A stretch of 64,000 nt of DNA from Streptomyces sp. YIM 121038 (GCF_006088715.1 NZ_CP030771.1:6095501-6159500); one strand, 5' to 3'; positions 43,991 to 52,899 are shown, numbered from the stretch's first letter. Numbers and translations: made by a program. The notes: generated by a model not told the origin, from the letters alone.

Positions 43991-45409
43991 ATGGACGACG
44001 ACGATCTCTGTTTTGTCGATGCCGTGGAGCTTGCGCGGATGGTGCGGGTGGGGGAGGTGTCCGCTCGGGAGGTGGTGGGGGCGCAGCTGGGGCGGGTGGG
44101 GCGGGTCAATGCGGGGGTGAACGCCGTTGTCTCGGTGGATGGTGAGGGGGCGCTCGCGGCGGCCGGGCTGGCGGATGAGCGGCTGGCCGGGGGCGGGGAC
44201 GTGGGGCCGTTGCACGGGCTGCCGGTGGCGTTCAAGGACACGCATCTGACGCGGGGGACGCGGACCACGCTGGGGTCGAGGGTGTTCGCCGAGTGGGTGC
44301 CGGACGAGGACGAGCTGATCGTGGCGCGGATGCGGGCGGCGGGAGCCGTGGGCTTCGGCAAGACCAACGTGCCGGAGCTCGGGGCCGGGTCGCACACCTT
44401 CAACGCCGTGTTCGGCGCGACGCGCAACCCCTACGACCTCGGGCGCTCCGCGGGCGGCAGCAGCGGGGGAGCGGCGGCCGCGCTCGCGGCGGGCCTCCAG
44501 CCGCTCGCGGACGGCAGCGACATGGGCGGCTCGCTGCGCAATCCGGCCTCCTTCTGCAACGTCGTGGGGCTGCGGCCGACGCCGGGCCGGGTGCCGTCGT
44601 ACCCGGCGGCGAACGCGTGGGACAGCCTGACCGTGCCGGGGCCCATGGGGCGTACGGTCGCCGACGTGGCGCTGCTGCTGTCCGTCATCGCCGGGCCGGA
44701 TCCGCGCTGTCCGCTGTCGCTCGACACCCCGCCCGCCGCCTCGTTCCGGGCGCCGCTGGAGCGCGACACCCGGGGGCTGCGGGTCGCGTGGGCGCCGGAC
44801 CTGGGCGGACGGGTGCCGGTCGACCCCGACGTACGGGACGTACTGGACCGGCAGGGTGCGGTGTTCGAGGCGCTCGGGTGGCGGGTCGAGGAGGACTGCC
44901 CGGACCTGGACGGGGCCGACGCCGTCTTCCGTACGCTGCGCGCGCAGGCCTTCCTGCTGGGGCTGGGCCCGCTCCTCGACGAGCACCGCGCGCTGCTCAA
45001 GGCCAGCGTGGTGTGGAACATCGAGGAGGGCCGGAAGCTGACCGGCGCCGACCTCGCGGCGGCCACGGCCGGGCACACCCGCATCCTGCGCGCGGCCGCC
45101 GGGTTCTTCGAGCGGTACGACGTGCTGCTCGCGCCGGTGAGCCAGGTCGCGCCGTTCCCGGTGGAGTGGGAGTACCCGCGGGTCGTGGACGGCCGGGCGC
45201 AGGAGACGTACATCGACTGGATGCGGTCGGCGTCGTACGTGTCGCTGCTCGGCGGGCCCGCCCTCGCCGTGCCCGCCGGGTTCACGGAGGCCGGGCTTCC
45301 GGTCGGGGTCCAGATCGTGGGGCCGCCCCGGGCCGAGCGGGCCGTCCTGGAGGTGGGGGCCGCCTTCGAGGCCGCGACGGGGTGGGGGCGTCGGCGGCCC
45401 GCGGTGTGA
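43991..45409 (+). CDS. amidase-signature hydrolase
   Basis: A 472-residue amidase. The Ser-cisSer-Lys triad is complete: K82 in LPVAFKDTH, S157 in SAGGSSGGAA and S181 in DMGGSLRNPA. The spacings of 75 and 24 residues match those in fatty acid amide hydrolase. The C-terminal part LAVPAGFTEAGLPVGVQIVG is typical. It hydrolyses an amide; the substrate is not known. Start ATG 43991; a nearby ribosome binding site is not obvious. Divergent to the Uma2 gene. Confidence 0.93.
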   Translation: MDDDDLCFVDAVELARMVRVGEVSAREVVGAQLGRVGRVNAGVNAVVSVDGEGALAAAGLADERLAGGGDVGPLHGLPVAFKDTHLTRGTRTTLGSRVFAEWVPDEDELIVARMRAAGAVGFGKTNVPELGAGSHTFNAVFGATRNPYDLGRSAGGSSGGAAAALAAGLQPLADGSDMGGSLRNPASFCNVVGLRPTPGRVPSYPAANAWDSLTVPGPMGRTVADVALLLSVIAGPDPRCPLSLDTPPAASFRAPLERDTRGLRVAWAPDLGGRVPVDPDVRDVLDRQGAVFEALGWRVEEDCPDLDGADAVFRTLRAQAFLLGLGPLLDEHRALLKASVVWNIEEGRKLTGADLAAATAGHTRILRAAAGFFERYDVLLAPVSQVAPFPVEWEYPRVVDGRAQETYIDWMRSASYVSLLGGPALAVPAGFTEAGLPVGVQIVGPPRAERAVLEVGAAFEAATGWGRRRPAV

Positions 45410-45416
45410 ACAGGGG

Positions 45417-45450
45417 CGCGGCCCCCGCCCGGACGGGGGCGGGGGCCGCG
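45417..45450. terminator. bidirectional terminator
   Basis: Perfect 14-bp inverted repeat (cgcggcccccgccc and complement) with loop ggacgg, between convergent amidase and MFS genes. Confidence 0.85.
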
Positions 45451-45466
45451 GTGCGTGCGCGGGGGG

Positions 45467-46702
45467 CTAGCCGAGGACGAGCAGGGTGGCGAGGCCGGGG
45501 CCGAAGGCGCCGCCGAGCTGGTAGCTGAGGGCGAACAGGCCGATCGCGGTGGGGCGCTGGGCGTCCGTGGCGGCCGAGGCGGCCTGCACGGAGAGCGTCG
45601 CGTTGGCGCCCGTCGCGGTGAAGGCCGCCGCGCCCGCGGCCAGCAGGAGCAGGGCGCCCGAGGTCGCGAAGGCCGCGGTGACGGCCGCCGTCACGCCCAC
45701 GGCGATCAGGACCGTGCGCACGGCCGCGCGCCCCATGCGGGCCGAGCCCGCGGCGAGCAGCCAGGACGCGGCCGACGCGATGAGCAGGGTGACCAGCTGG
45801 CCGGTGCCGATCGTGCCGGTGGTCCAGCCCGCGCGGTCCTGGAGCAGCCGCGGCACGGTGAACAGGAGCGTGAAGTACGAGGTGGACAGGGCCGCGCCGA
45901 GCACGGCGGAGGTCACGAAGAGCGGGGAGCGCAGGAGGCGGGCCGGGACGAAGCCCTCGGGGCGGCGGCGGACGTGCGCGCCGAGGAGCACCGCGGCGGC
46001 CAGGGCGCCCGCGAGCGCGGGCAGCGGGGCGGTGGGCAGCAGGATCAGGGCCGTGGCGAGCGCGATGAGGAGCGTGGCGCCGCGGGCGTCGAAGCGGCCC
46101 TGGGCGGGCGGCGTCTGGCCGGCGTAGCGGGCGACCACCGGTACGGCCACGAGCGCGACCGCCGAGACCGCGAGCGCGAGCCGCCACGACACGGCGTCGG
46201 TGAGCGTCGCGCCGAGCAGCGGGCCCGCCGCGCCGAGGATGCCGAAGCCGGAGCTGATCACGCCCATGCGGCGGGCGTTGCCCGCGAGGTTCATCGCGAT
46301 GGCGACCAGGCCCGCGCCGCCCAGGGACTGCGCGGCGCGGCCCGCCAGGGCCACGGGCAGCCAGGGCGCGGCGGCGACGAGCGCGGTGCCGCCGAGGACG
46401 AGGGCCGTGCTCAGCCGCAGCACCGTGGCGAGGCCGCGGCGGCGCAGGAGTCCGGCGAGCAGCGGGGTGCCCGCCGCCATGGCCCAGGCGAAGGCGGTGA
46501 CCAGCCAGGTCGCCGTGGCGGTGGCCACGCCGAGGGAGCGTGCCATGTCCGGCAGGATCAGCACCGGCGCGTTGGCCCCGGCGGCGACCGGCGCGGCGAG
46601 CAGCGCCAGCCAGCCGATGGGGACCTGACCGGCGCGGACCGGTGCGGTGCCCTTGGCGGCGGGGCGCGGGACGGCCTTGCCGAGGACGGTGACGGTGGAC
46701 AT
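45467..46702 (-). CDS. MFS transporter
   Basis: A 411-residue major facilitator with about 12 membrane helices. WLALLAAPVAAGANAPVLI is helix 1, LVTAFAWAMAAGTPLLAGLL leads into the motif-A-like loop RRRGLATVLR, and GFGILGAAGPLLGATLTD is a motif-C-like segment typical of drug/H+ antiporters. It probably exports a drug or metabolite. Start ATG 46702. The C-terminus ends shortly after the last helix (FGPGLATLLVLG), so it is a little short but plausible. Confidence 0.9.
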   Translation of the reverse strand: MSTVTVLGKAVPRPAAKGTAPVRAGQVPIGWLALLAAPVAAGANAPVLILPDMARSLGVATATATWLVTAFAWAMAAGTPLLAGLLRRRGLATVLRLSTALVLGGTALVAAAPWLPVALAGRAAQSLGGAGLVAIAMNLAGNARRMGVISSGFGILGAAGPLLGATLTDAVSWRLALAVSAVALVAVPVVARYAGQTPPAQGRFDARGATLLIALATALILLPTAPLPALAGALAAAVLLGAHVRRRPEGFVPARLLRSPLFVTSAVLGAALSTSYFTLLFTVPRLLQDRAGWTTGTIGTGQLVTLLIASAASWLLAAGSARMGRAAVRTVLIAVGVTAAVTAAFATSGALLLLAAGAAAFTATGANATLSVQAASAATDAQRPTAIGLFALSYQLGGAFGPGLATLLVLG

Positions 46703-46776
46703 GGGAACCCCCTGAAGCGAATGGTGTGCGGCGGCCGGGTGGCGGGCCGTGGTGACGACGTGGTGCGGGGCCGTCG

Positions 46777-46848
46777 GGTTGGACGTGGTGGCGAGGCCGG
46801 GTCGGGCCGTGGTGACGAGGCCGGGCAGGGCCGTGGTGGCGAGGCCGG
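46777..46848. repeat. 24-bp imperfect tandem repeat
   Basis: Three 24-bp units ending gtggtggcgaggccgg or gtggtgacgaggccgg start at 46777, 46801 and 46825, with weaker copies around them. The tract lies between the MFS and nitroreductase genes, both minus strand; no gene is seen in 46703-46934. Confidence 0.75.
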
Positions 46849-46934
46849 GGCGGGCCGTCGGGTCGGGCCATGGCGTCGAAGCCAGGCCGGACCGGCACGC
46901 CGACCCCGGGTCGGGCCCTCGTGGCGCGGCCGGG

Positions 46935-47567
46935 TCAGACCGTCGTGACCACGTCGTCGTACGGCAGGCGGGGCGAGCGCGGGAACCAGGCGTCCGGGCC
47001 GGGCCTGCCGATGTTGACGACCATCAGCGGCTCGTGGTCGTCGTCCAGGAACTCCGCGCGCAGGCCCGCCGCGTCGTACCCGGTCATCGGCCCGGCGGCG
47101 AGCCCCGCGGCGCGTACGCCGACGATGAAGTACGCGGCCTGGAGGGTCCCGTTGAGCAGGGCGGACTGCTCGCGCACCGCGCGCTCGGAGAAGTACGTGC
47201 GGCCGGCGTCGGGCGCGTGCGGCACCAGGCGCGGCATCTCCTCGTGGAACTCGTGGTCCGTGGCGAGGATCGCGACCAGCGGGGCGGTGGCGGTCTTGGC
47301 GCGGTTGCCCTCGTCCATGTGCTTCAGGAGCCGCTCGCGCCCCCGCGGGGTGCGGACGAGCACCACGCGCAGCGGCGACTGGTTGAAAGCCGTCGGGCCG
47401 TACTTGATCAGGTCGTAGACGGCCTGGATCTGCTCGTCGGTGACGGGCTCGTCGGTGAAGGTGTTGGCGGTGCGGGCCTCGCGGAAGAGCAGGTCCTGGG
47501 CGTGGGGGGCGAGGGCGAGAGCGGGCTGGGCGTGGGGGGCGAGCGCGGGCTCGGCGGCGGCGGTCAT
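46935..47567 (-). CDS. nitroreductase-family protein, second paralogue
   Basis: A 210-residue paralogue of the protein at 35394-35984, with the same motifs (EARTANTFTDEPVTDEQIQA, KYGPTAFNQSPLRVVLV, GVRAAGLAAGPMTGYDAAG, VNIGRPGPDAWFPRSPRL). It has an extra N-terminal segment with a duplicated ALAPHAQ peptide. ATG 47567 is preceded by aaggag. It is divergent to a MarR regulator, with two matching operator sequences between, so it is probably repressed by that regulator and induced by its ligand. MarR-linked reductases of this type often respond to quinones or aldehydes. Confidence 0.93.
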   Translation of the reverse strand: MTAAAEPALAPHAQPALALAPHAQDLLFREARTANTFTDEPVTDEQIQAVYDLIKYGPTAFNQSPLRVVLVRTPRGRERLLKHMDEGNRAKTATAPLVAILATDHEFHEEMPRLVPHAPDAGRTYFSERAVREQSALLNGTLQAAYFIVGVRAAGLAAGPMTGYDAAGLRAEFLDDDHEPLMVVNIGRPGPDAWFPRSPRLPYDDVVTTV

Positions 47568-47629
47568 CGGGTGCTCCTTGATTCTCTTCGCGTTCGTTCT
47601 CTTCGCGCTCGTCTTCTGAGCAGTGAGAG

Positions 47630-47643
47630 TTTCAACGTTGAGA
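47630..47643. promoter_or_regulatory. MarR operator candidate 1
   Basis: The sequence tttcaacgttgaga contains the perfect 10-bp palindrome tcaacgttga. It matches candidate 2 at 47676-47689 in 11 of 14 positions and lies in the divergent control region. Confidence 0.65.
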
Positions 47644-47675
47644 TAAAAGCACGCGGGTTCGTTCAGCGTCAAGTG

Positions 47676-47689
47676 TCTTAACATTGAGA
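47676..47689. promoter_or_regulatory. MarR operator candidate 2
   Basis: The sequence tcttaacattgaga resembles candidate 1, 46 bases away centre to centre, and lies about 45 bases before the MarR start. Two such sites suit repression of both divergent genes. Confidence 0.62.
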
Positions 47690-47732
47690 AGTCGTCCGTT
47701 GAGAGAGCAGAAGCGAAGGAGAGTGGGTCCGC

Positions 47733-48239
47733 ATGAGCGACGCCGTGGACGCCATCGTCGGGCAGTGGGAGAAGGAGCGGCCCGAGCTGACCGACGCCCT
47801 GTGGCCGGTGCAGCTGATCGCCAGGGTGCAGCGCGCGCACCGGGTGCTCGACCGGGAGGCGAAGGCGTTCCACGCCCGGCACGGGGTGGAGACCGGCGAG
47901 TTCGACGTCCTCACCACGCTGCGCCGCTCCGGGCCGCCGTACGCCCTGACCGCGGGCGCCTTCCTCAAGGCCGCCATGGTGACCTCGGGTGCGATCACCA
48001 ACCGCATCGACCGCATGGAGGCCAAGGGTCTGGTCCGGCGCGTCCGGGACGCCGCCGACCGGCGGACCGTCAGGATTCAGCTCACCGAGCGCGGCAAGGA
48101 ACTCACGGACACGCTGATGGTCGAGCACCTGGAGAACTACGACCGGCTCCTCGACGGCCTCGACCGCGACGAGGTCCTGCGCGCGGCTGAGCTGCTCCGC
48201 AAGTTCCTGGAGCTGCACGGCGACACGTCGATCACGTAG
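47733..48239 (+). CDS. MarR-family transcriptional regulator
   Basis: A 168-residue MarR repressor. Dimerisation helices are at the N-terminus (VQLIARVQRAHRVLDREAKA), the winged helix is in EFDVLTTLRRSGPPYALTAG and SGAITNRIDRMEAKGLVRRV, and the wing is RDAADRRTVRIQLTERGKEL. ATG 47733 is at the expected distance from the DNA-binding domain. Its target is probably the divergent nitroreductase gene and itself. Confidence 0.93.
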   Translation: MSDAVDAIVGQWEKERPELTDALWPVQLIARVQRAHRVLDREAKAFHARHGVETGEFDVLTTLRRSGPPYALTAGAFLKAAMVTSGAITNRIDRMEAKGLVRRVRDAADRRTVRIQLTERGKELTDTLMVEHLENYDRLLDGLDRDEVLRAAELLRKFLELHGDTSIT

Positions 48240-48265
48240 TCGGCCGCGGGGTGCGCGCCGACGGG

Positions 48266-48291
48266 CGGGCGGGCCTTCGCGGGCCCGCCCG
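48266..48291. terminator. terminator after marR
   Basis: Perfect 10-bp GC-only inverted repeat (cgggcgggcc and complement) with loop ttcgcg, 27 bases after the marR stop. Confidence 0.7.
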
Positions 48292-48393
48292 GCGCCACAT
48301 TCCGGCCATGACCCGCACATGGCAATCGTGTTACGTCCGAACGCCACCCTTGTGCGTCCCTTGGGGATCCGACAACCTTTCGACGGCGACAGA

Positions 48394-48424
48394 GAGTTGA
48401 CCACTGATCAACTCGGCGTAGACA
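48394..48424 (+). promoter_or_regulatory. subtilase promoter with operator-like dyad
   Basis: TTGACC (48397-48402) and TAGACA (48419-48424) with a 16-base spacer form a near-consensus promoter for the protease gene. An inverted repeat, gagttga at 48394-48400 and tcaactc at 48408-48414, overlaps the -35 box and spacer, so a repressor may act here. Confidence 0.6.
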
Positions 48425-48496
48425 TGCCGCCACTGCATTGTCATGCCCCTGTCGCATCCCCCACAGGCGCACCACCGATCGAGGAGGACCCCTCAG

Positions 48497-50080
48497 ATGG
48501 CAGTGACGCGTCACAGTCGACGAAGACTGACAGGTGCAGGCCCGCTCGCCCTGGCCGCCGCCACGGCGGTCGCCCTGGGTGTCGTGTCCGCCCTCCCGGC
48601 GGCCGCGCAGCCGAGCGCCCCGGAAGGCAGGATCCAGTACGCGGGCGCCCCCGGCTCCGTCGCGAACAGCTACATCGTCACGCTCGACGAGGACGCCGCG
48701 AAGGCGGATTCGGCCAAGGGCCGTGCCCTGGCGACGAAGCACGGCGCGGAGATCGAGCGGACGTACAAGAAGGTGCTCAACGGCTACGAGGTACAGGCCT
48801 CGGAGGCCGAGGCGAAGAAGCTCGCCGCCGACCCGGCCGTCACCTCCGTCGTGCAGAACCGCACCTACAAGGTCGCCGGGACCCAGCCCAACCCGCCGTC
48901 GTGGGGCTTGGACCGCATCGACCAGCGCAACCTCCCCCTCGACCAGAAGTACACGTATCCGGACAAGGCCGGTGAGGGCGCCACCGTCTACATCATCGAC
49001 ACCGGCGTCCGGAAGAGCCACCAGGACTTCGGCGGCCGCGCCGCCGACGGCTACGACGCCGTCGACAACGACAACGTCGCGCAGGACGGCCACGGCCACG
49101 GCACGCACGTCGCCGGCACCGTCGGCGGCATCGCGCACGGCGTCGCCAAGAAGGCGAAGATCGTCGGTGTCCGCGTGCTCAACAACCAGGGCTCCGGCAC
49201 CACCGCCCAGGTCGTCGCGGGCATCGACTGGGTGACGCGCAACGCCACCAAGCCCGCCGTCGCCAACATGAGCCTCGGCGGCCCGGCCGACAGCGCGCTC
49301 GACACGGCCGTGCGCAACTCCATCGCGGCGGGCATCACCTACGCCGTCGCGGCGGGCAACGAGACCACCAACGCCAACACCCGCTCGCCCGCACGCGTCA
49401 CCGAGGCCATCACCGTCGGCGCCACCACCAACACCGACGCCAAGGCCAGCTACTCCAACTTCGGCACCGTCCTGGACCTGTTCGCGCCCGGCTCCAACAT
49501 CACGTCGACGTGGAACACCAGCGACACGGCCACCAACACCATCTCCGGCACGTCGATGGCCTCGCCGCACGTCGCGGGCGCCGCCGCCCTGTACGTCGCC
49601 GAGAACCCCACGGCCACCCCGGCCCAGGTCTCCCAGGCCCTGGTCAGCGCGGCAACGCCGAACGTCGTCGGCAGCCCCGGCACCGGCTCGCCCAACCGCC
49701 TGCTGTACGTGGGCGGCGGCGGCACCAACCCGCCGGGACCGAAGTTCGAGAACGGCGCGGACTTCTCCATCACCGACAACTCCTCCGTGGAGTCCCCGAT
49801 CACGGTCTCCGGCGTCGCGGGCAACGCCCCGTCGACGCTGAGCGTGCCGGTCGCCATCAAGCACACGTACATCGGTGACCTGAAGGTCGAGCTCGTCGCC
49901 CCCGACACCACGGCGTACGTCCTCAAGGACTTCGGCGTGGGCGGCAGTTCGGACGACATCAACACCGCGTACACGGTCGACGCCTCCTCCGAGACCGCCA
50001 ACGGCACCTGGAAGCTCCGGGTGACCGACAACGCGGACCAGGACGAGGGCACCCTGGACAGCTGGGGCCTGCAGTTCTGA
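48497..50080 (+). CDS. secreted S8 subtilisin-like protease with P domain
   Basis: A 527-residue exported protease. It has a signal peptide (about 1-37), an I9 inhibitor propeptide (about 55-125) and an S8 catalytic domain with D168 in YIIDTGVR, H201 in GHGHGTHVAG, N288 in AAGNET and S353 in GTSMASPHVAG. A C-terminal proprotein-convertase P domain follows (about 430-527: PITVSGVAGNAPSTLSVPV, DLKVELVAPDTTAYVL, DEGTLDSWGLQF). It degrades protein outside the cell after self-processing. ATG 48497 follows gaggagga at 48481-48488. Expressed from its own promoter. Confidence 0.95.
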   Translation: MAVTRHSRRRLTGAGPLALAAATAVALGVVSALPAAAQPSAPEGRIQYAGAPGSVANSYIVTLDEDAAKADSAKGRALATKHGAEIERTYKKVLNGYEVQASEAEAKKLAADPAVTSVVQNRTYKVAGTQPNPPSWGLDRIDQRNLPLDQKYTYPDKAGEGATVYIIDTGVRKSHQDFGGRAADGYDAVDNDNVAQDGHGHGTHVAGTVGGIAHGVAKKAKIVGVRVLNNQGSGTTAQVVAGIDWVTRNATKPAVANMSLGGPADSALDTAVRNSIAAGITYAVAAGNETTNANTRSPARVTEAITVGATTNTDAKASYSNFGTVLDLFAPGSNITSTWNTSDTATNTISGTSMASPHVAGAAALYVAENPTATPAQVSQALVSAATPNVVGSPGTGSPNRLLYVGGGGTNPPGPKFENGADFSITDNSSVESPITVSGVAGNAPSTLSVPVAIKHTYIGDLKVELVAPDTTAYVLKDFGVGGSSDDINTAYTVDASSETANGTWKLRVTDNADQDEGTLDSWGLQF

Positions 50081-50313
50081 GCCCTTCCCCGGCGCAGCGG
50101 TGACATGAGTCAGTGACCTCGCCCCCGTGGTGCGGTTCCCGGGTCCTTCCCGGGTGCCGCCCGCGGGGGTGAGGCGTGCGTGGGGCGGGGCGTGCGCGGG
50201 CGGCGGGTCGATGCGTCGGCGGTCGGTGGGGCGCGCGAGTCGGTGGGGCGCGCGGGGTGGTCGGGAAGGTGACCCTAAGGGCCTTTTGTCTGCTTCTGTG
50301 ATAGTTCTGTGGC
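50081..50313. promoter_or_regulatory. intergenic region with -10 box before the hydrolase gene
   Basis: A 16-bp direct repeat (gtcggtggggcgcgcg) occurs twice near 50223-50257. GATAGT at 50300-50305 could be the -10 box of the next gene; its start point would fall close to the GTG at 50314, suggesting a leaderless mRNA. The -35 box is unclear. Confidence 0.42.
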
Positions 50314-51570
50314 GTGGTCATCCGCGGGCTCCTGGCCGTCCTCTGCCTGCTCGACGCCGCGCTCGCCGTGCTCGTCGCCGCACCACTGCCCCGCGTCCCC
50401 GCCCTCGTGGCCGCCGCCGTCGCGGTCACCTCCTGGAGCCTCGTCCTCGTGCCGCCCGCGCTGCTCGGGCTCGCGGCCGCCGTGTGCGCGGCGCGGCGGT
50501 GCCCGTGGTGGGCGGGCGCCGCCGCCCTCACCGCGTTCGCCGCCCTGGTGTACGGAGTGATGCCGTACGCGGCGGCGTACCGCACCGCCGAGCGCCACGG
50601 CGCGAGCCTGGACCTCGGCACATACGTCAGCGGCGGCGTCAACTACGCCAAGACGCCCGCCCGGGGGCGCGGCATCACCTACGCGCGCCCCGGCGGCGAG
50701 CGCGTCCGGCTCGACCTGTGGACGCTGCCGGAACGGCCCGCGGCGCGGCGGCCCGCCGTGGTCTGGGTGCACGGCGGCGGCTGGAACAAGGGCCACCGCA
50801 GTCAGTCGCCCCGCTGGAACCGCTGGTTCAACGCGCGCGGCTGGTCGGTCTTCGACATCGACTACCGCCTCGCGCCGCGCGTCACCCAGCTCGACCAGAT
50901 CCGTGACGTACGGTGCGCGGTGCGCTGGGTGCGGCGGCACGCGCGCACCTACGGCGTGGACCCCGAGCGCCTGGTCCTCGCGGGCAGCTCCGCCGGTGGC
51001 AACCTGGCGCTCGCCGCCGCCTACGCGCAGGCGCCCTCCTCGCACACACCGGGCGCATGGCGTGCGGCGGGTACGAAGAGTGAGCGCCGCGCGCGGTCGG
51101 CGTGCGCGATGCGTGACCGTCCCGTGGCCGGAGTGGTCTCGCTGTACGGGCCCACGGACATGCGGCGCCTCATCGAACGGACCGTGCTGCGCGCCGATCC
51201 GCTGATGCCGCGTCTGATGGGCGGTTCGGCGGCCGGTGCGCCCGAGCGCTACCGGCTCGGCTCGCCCGCGCGGCTCGTCCACCACCGGGTGCCGCCCACG
51301 CTGCTCCTGCACGGCGGCGCGGACCGGGCCGTGCCGGTGGCGCAGGCGCGTGACCTGGCCCGACGCCTCGCCGTCGCCGGGGCGCCCGCGACCTACGTCG
51401 AACTGCCCTGGGCCGACCACTGCTTCGACGTCAACTGGGGCGGGTGGGCGAGCCAGGTCGCGCGAGCCGCGCTCGGGCGCTTCCTGGACGGGATCGCGGG
51501 CCGACCGCCCCGCCCCGCCGGTGTCACCGGCCGGACGCATGAGCGTCAACTGACCGGGAATCACGGATAG
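50314..51570 (+). CDS. membrane-anchored alpha/beta hydrolase (HSL-like)
   Basis: A 418-residue protein. Three N-terminal membrane helices span about residues 5-88. The hydrolase domain has the oxyanion motif VVWVHGGGWNKG (HGGG 153-156), nucleophile S226 in LAGSSAGGNLAL, an acidic residue in LHGGADRAVPVAQ and the His in LPWADHCFDVNW. This fits the hormone-sensitive lipase/esterase group acting on short-chain or xenobiotic esters; the catalytic domain may face either side of the membrane. GTG 50314 has no ribosome binding site but is placed as for a leaderless mRNA. Confidence 0.88.
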   Translation: MVIRGLLAVLCLLDAALAVLVAAPLPRVPALVAAAVAVTSWSLVLVPPALLGLAAAVCAARRCPWWAGAAALTAFAALVYGVMPYAAAYRTAERHGASLDLGTYVSGGVNYAKTPARGRGITYARPGGERVRLDLWTLPERPAARRPAVVWVHGGGWNKGHRSQSPRWNRWFNARGWSVFDIDYRLAPRVTQLDQIRDVRCAVRWVRRHARTYGVDPERLVLAGSSAGGNLALAAAYAQAPSSHTPGAWRAAGTKSERRARSACAMRDRPVAGVVSLYGPTDMRRLIERTVLRADPLMPRLMGGSAAGAPERYRLGSPARLVHHRVPPTLLLHGGADRAVPVAQARDLARRLAVAGAPATYVELPWADHCFDVNWGGWASQVARAALGRFLDGIAGRPPRPAGVTGRTHERQLTGNHG

Positions 51571-51652
51571 TTGAGGGATATAGCGCCGGAAAGGCACTGC
51601 GTAAAGCCCTGCGGACCGGGAAATCATCACTTCGGGTGATTCCTTGGCCTAG

Positions 51653-51671
51653 GGTTGCGGCCAACAACCCA
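51653..51671. promoter_or_regulatory. dyad upstream of the GntR gene
   Basis: Inverted repeat gggttg (51653-51658) and caaccc (51666-51671), followed by further ggttgcc and tgttgc motifs. A candidate autoregulatory site 46 bases before the GntR start. A hairpin tcatcac-ttcg-ggtga lies at about 51624-51640. Confidence 0.45.
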
Positions 51672-51716
51672 CGGTTGCCACGCTGTTGCTGTCTGTCAAC
51701 CTGATGGGAGTGGCCA

Positions 51717-52469
51717 GTGACTTTCGGTGAGCAGCCGGCCTATCTGCGCGTCGCGGGTGATCTCCGCAAGAAGATCGCCGACGGTTCGCTGCCTCCGCAC
51801 ACCCGGCTCCCCTCGCAGGCCAGGATCCGCGAGGAGTACGGCGTCTCGGACACGGTCGCCCTGGAGGCCCGCAAGGTCCTCATGGCCGAGGGTCTGGTCG
51901 AGGGGCGCTCCGGCTCCGGCACCTATGTGCGCGAGCGCCCCGTCCCGCGCCGCATCGCGCGCACGGGCTTCCGCGGCCCCGGCACCTCCTCGCCCTTCCG
52001 TCAGGAGCAGGCCGCCGACGGCACCCGCGGCACCTGGGAGTCCCGCAGCGAGCAGGCCGAGGCGACCGGCGCCGTCGCCGAGCGGCTCGGCATCCGCGTG
52101 GGCGACCGCGTCATGTGCACCAAGTACGTCTTCCGGGACGCGGGGGAGGCGATGATGCTCTCCACCTCCTGGGAGCCGCTCGCCGTCACCGGCCGCACCC
52201 CCGTGATGCTCCCGGAGGAGGGCCCGCTCGGTGGCTGCGGCGTCGTCGACCGCATGGCCGCCATCGACGTGGTCGTCGACAACGTGGCCGAGGAGGTCGG
52301 CGCCCGCCCCGGCCTCGCCGAGGAACTGCTCGCGCTCGGCGGGGTGCCCGGCCACGTCGTCCTCGTCGTCCAGCGCACGTACTACGCCTCGGGCCGCCCC
52401 GTGGAGACCGCCGACATCGTGGTGCCCGCCGACCGGTACCGCGTCGCGTACCACCTGCCCGTCCGCTGA
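51717..52469 (+). CDS. GntR-family regulator, HutC/UTRA type
   Basis: A 250-residue regulator with an N-terminal GntR winged helix (YLRVAGDLRKKIADGSLPPH, TRLPSQARIREEYGVSDTVA, GLVEGRSGSGTYVRER) and a C-terminal UTRA effector domain (LGIRVGDRVMCTKYVFRDAG, MLSTSWEPLAV, HVVLVVQRTYYASGRPVETA, IVVPADRYRVAYHLPVR). It probably binds a small metabolite. GTG 51717 follows gatgggag. It has no obvious target gene; the upstream dyad suggests autoregulation. Confidence 0.93.
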   Translation: MTFGEQPAYLRVAGDLRKKIADGSLPPHTRLPSQARIREEYGVSDTVALEARKVLMAEGLVEGRSGSGTYVRERPVPRRIARTGFRGPGTSSPFRQEQAADGTRGTWESRSEQAEATGAVAERLGIRVGDRVMCTKYVFRDAGEAMMLSTSWEPLAVTGRTPVMLPEEGPLGGCGVVDRMAAIDVVVDNVAEEVGARPGLAEELLALGGVPGHVVLVVQRTYYASGRPVETADIVVPADRYRVAYHLPVR

Positions 52470-52827
52470 CGGCCCGTCCGGCGCGCTCCCGGTCCTCCGG
52501 CGGGCGTCCGCCGACGCCGGAATCTGGCCTTTCTCGCGGCCCGACCCGCCCTGGCCCGTTACCTGTTGGTCATGCGCACGCCTTGGCCGGGTGCCGCCTG
52601 GCCCGTTCTTCCGCGAACGTCGTGCGCCCCGGTGGGCGGGGCGCACGGTGACGGGGCGCCTGGGTCAACGGGGCGTAAAGGGGGGAGAGTTAGGGCTCGT
52701 CGCGGCCGGTTGTGGCCGACACAGGGGGCGCATCCATGAGGGTGCGCCCCCTGCGCGCTGGCCGATTGCGTATCTCTTTGTGCAAAGTCGTATCCGCTGC
52801 GTAAAGGTCGGGCGTAAGCTCGGGCAT
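52470..52827. other. intergenic region after the GntR gene
   Basis: About 360 bases with no supported gene. It has a terminator hairpin at 52721-52752 and a small palindrome ctttgtgcaaag at 52775-52786 in a lower-GC patch (52765-52860) that probably holds the promoter for the following small genes. Confidence 0.45.
52721..52752. terminator. hairpin, probable terminator
   Basis: 14-bp inverted repeat (cagggggcgcatcc and complement with one wobble pair) with loop atga. Confidence 0.65.
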
Positions 52828-52899
52828 ATGCGGAATGCGGTTTCCTTACTGATCGAGGCGTGGGGTGCGCCGGGGGTGGGGAGCGGAGGGACGGCATGA
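52828..52899 (+). CDS. 23-residue upstream ORF, overlaps next gene
   Basis: ATG 52828 opens a 23-residue frame (MRNAVSLLIEAWGAPG then VGSGGTA) whose TGA overlaps the next start as ATGA. A TAAGCT box at 52815-52820 lies eight bases before it, so it could be the first, leaderless reading frame of the transcript. Its translation would couple to the SPOR-like gene. Whether the peptide matters is unknown. Confidence 0.4.
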   Translation: MRNAVSLLIEAWGAPGVGSGGTA

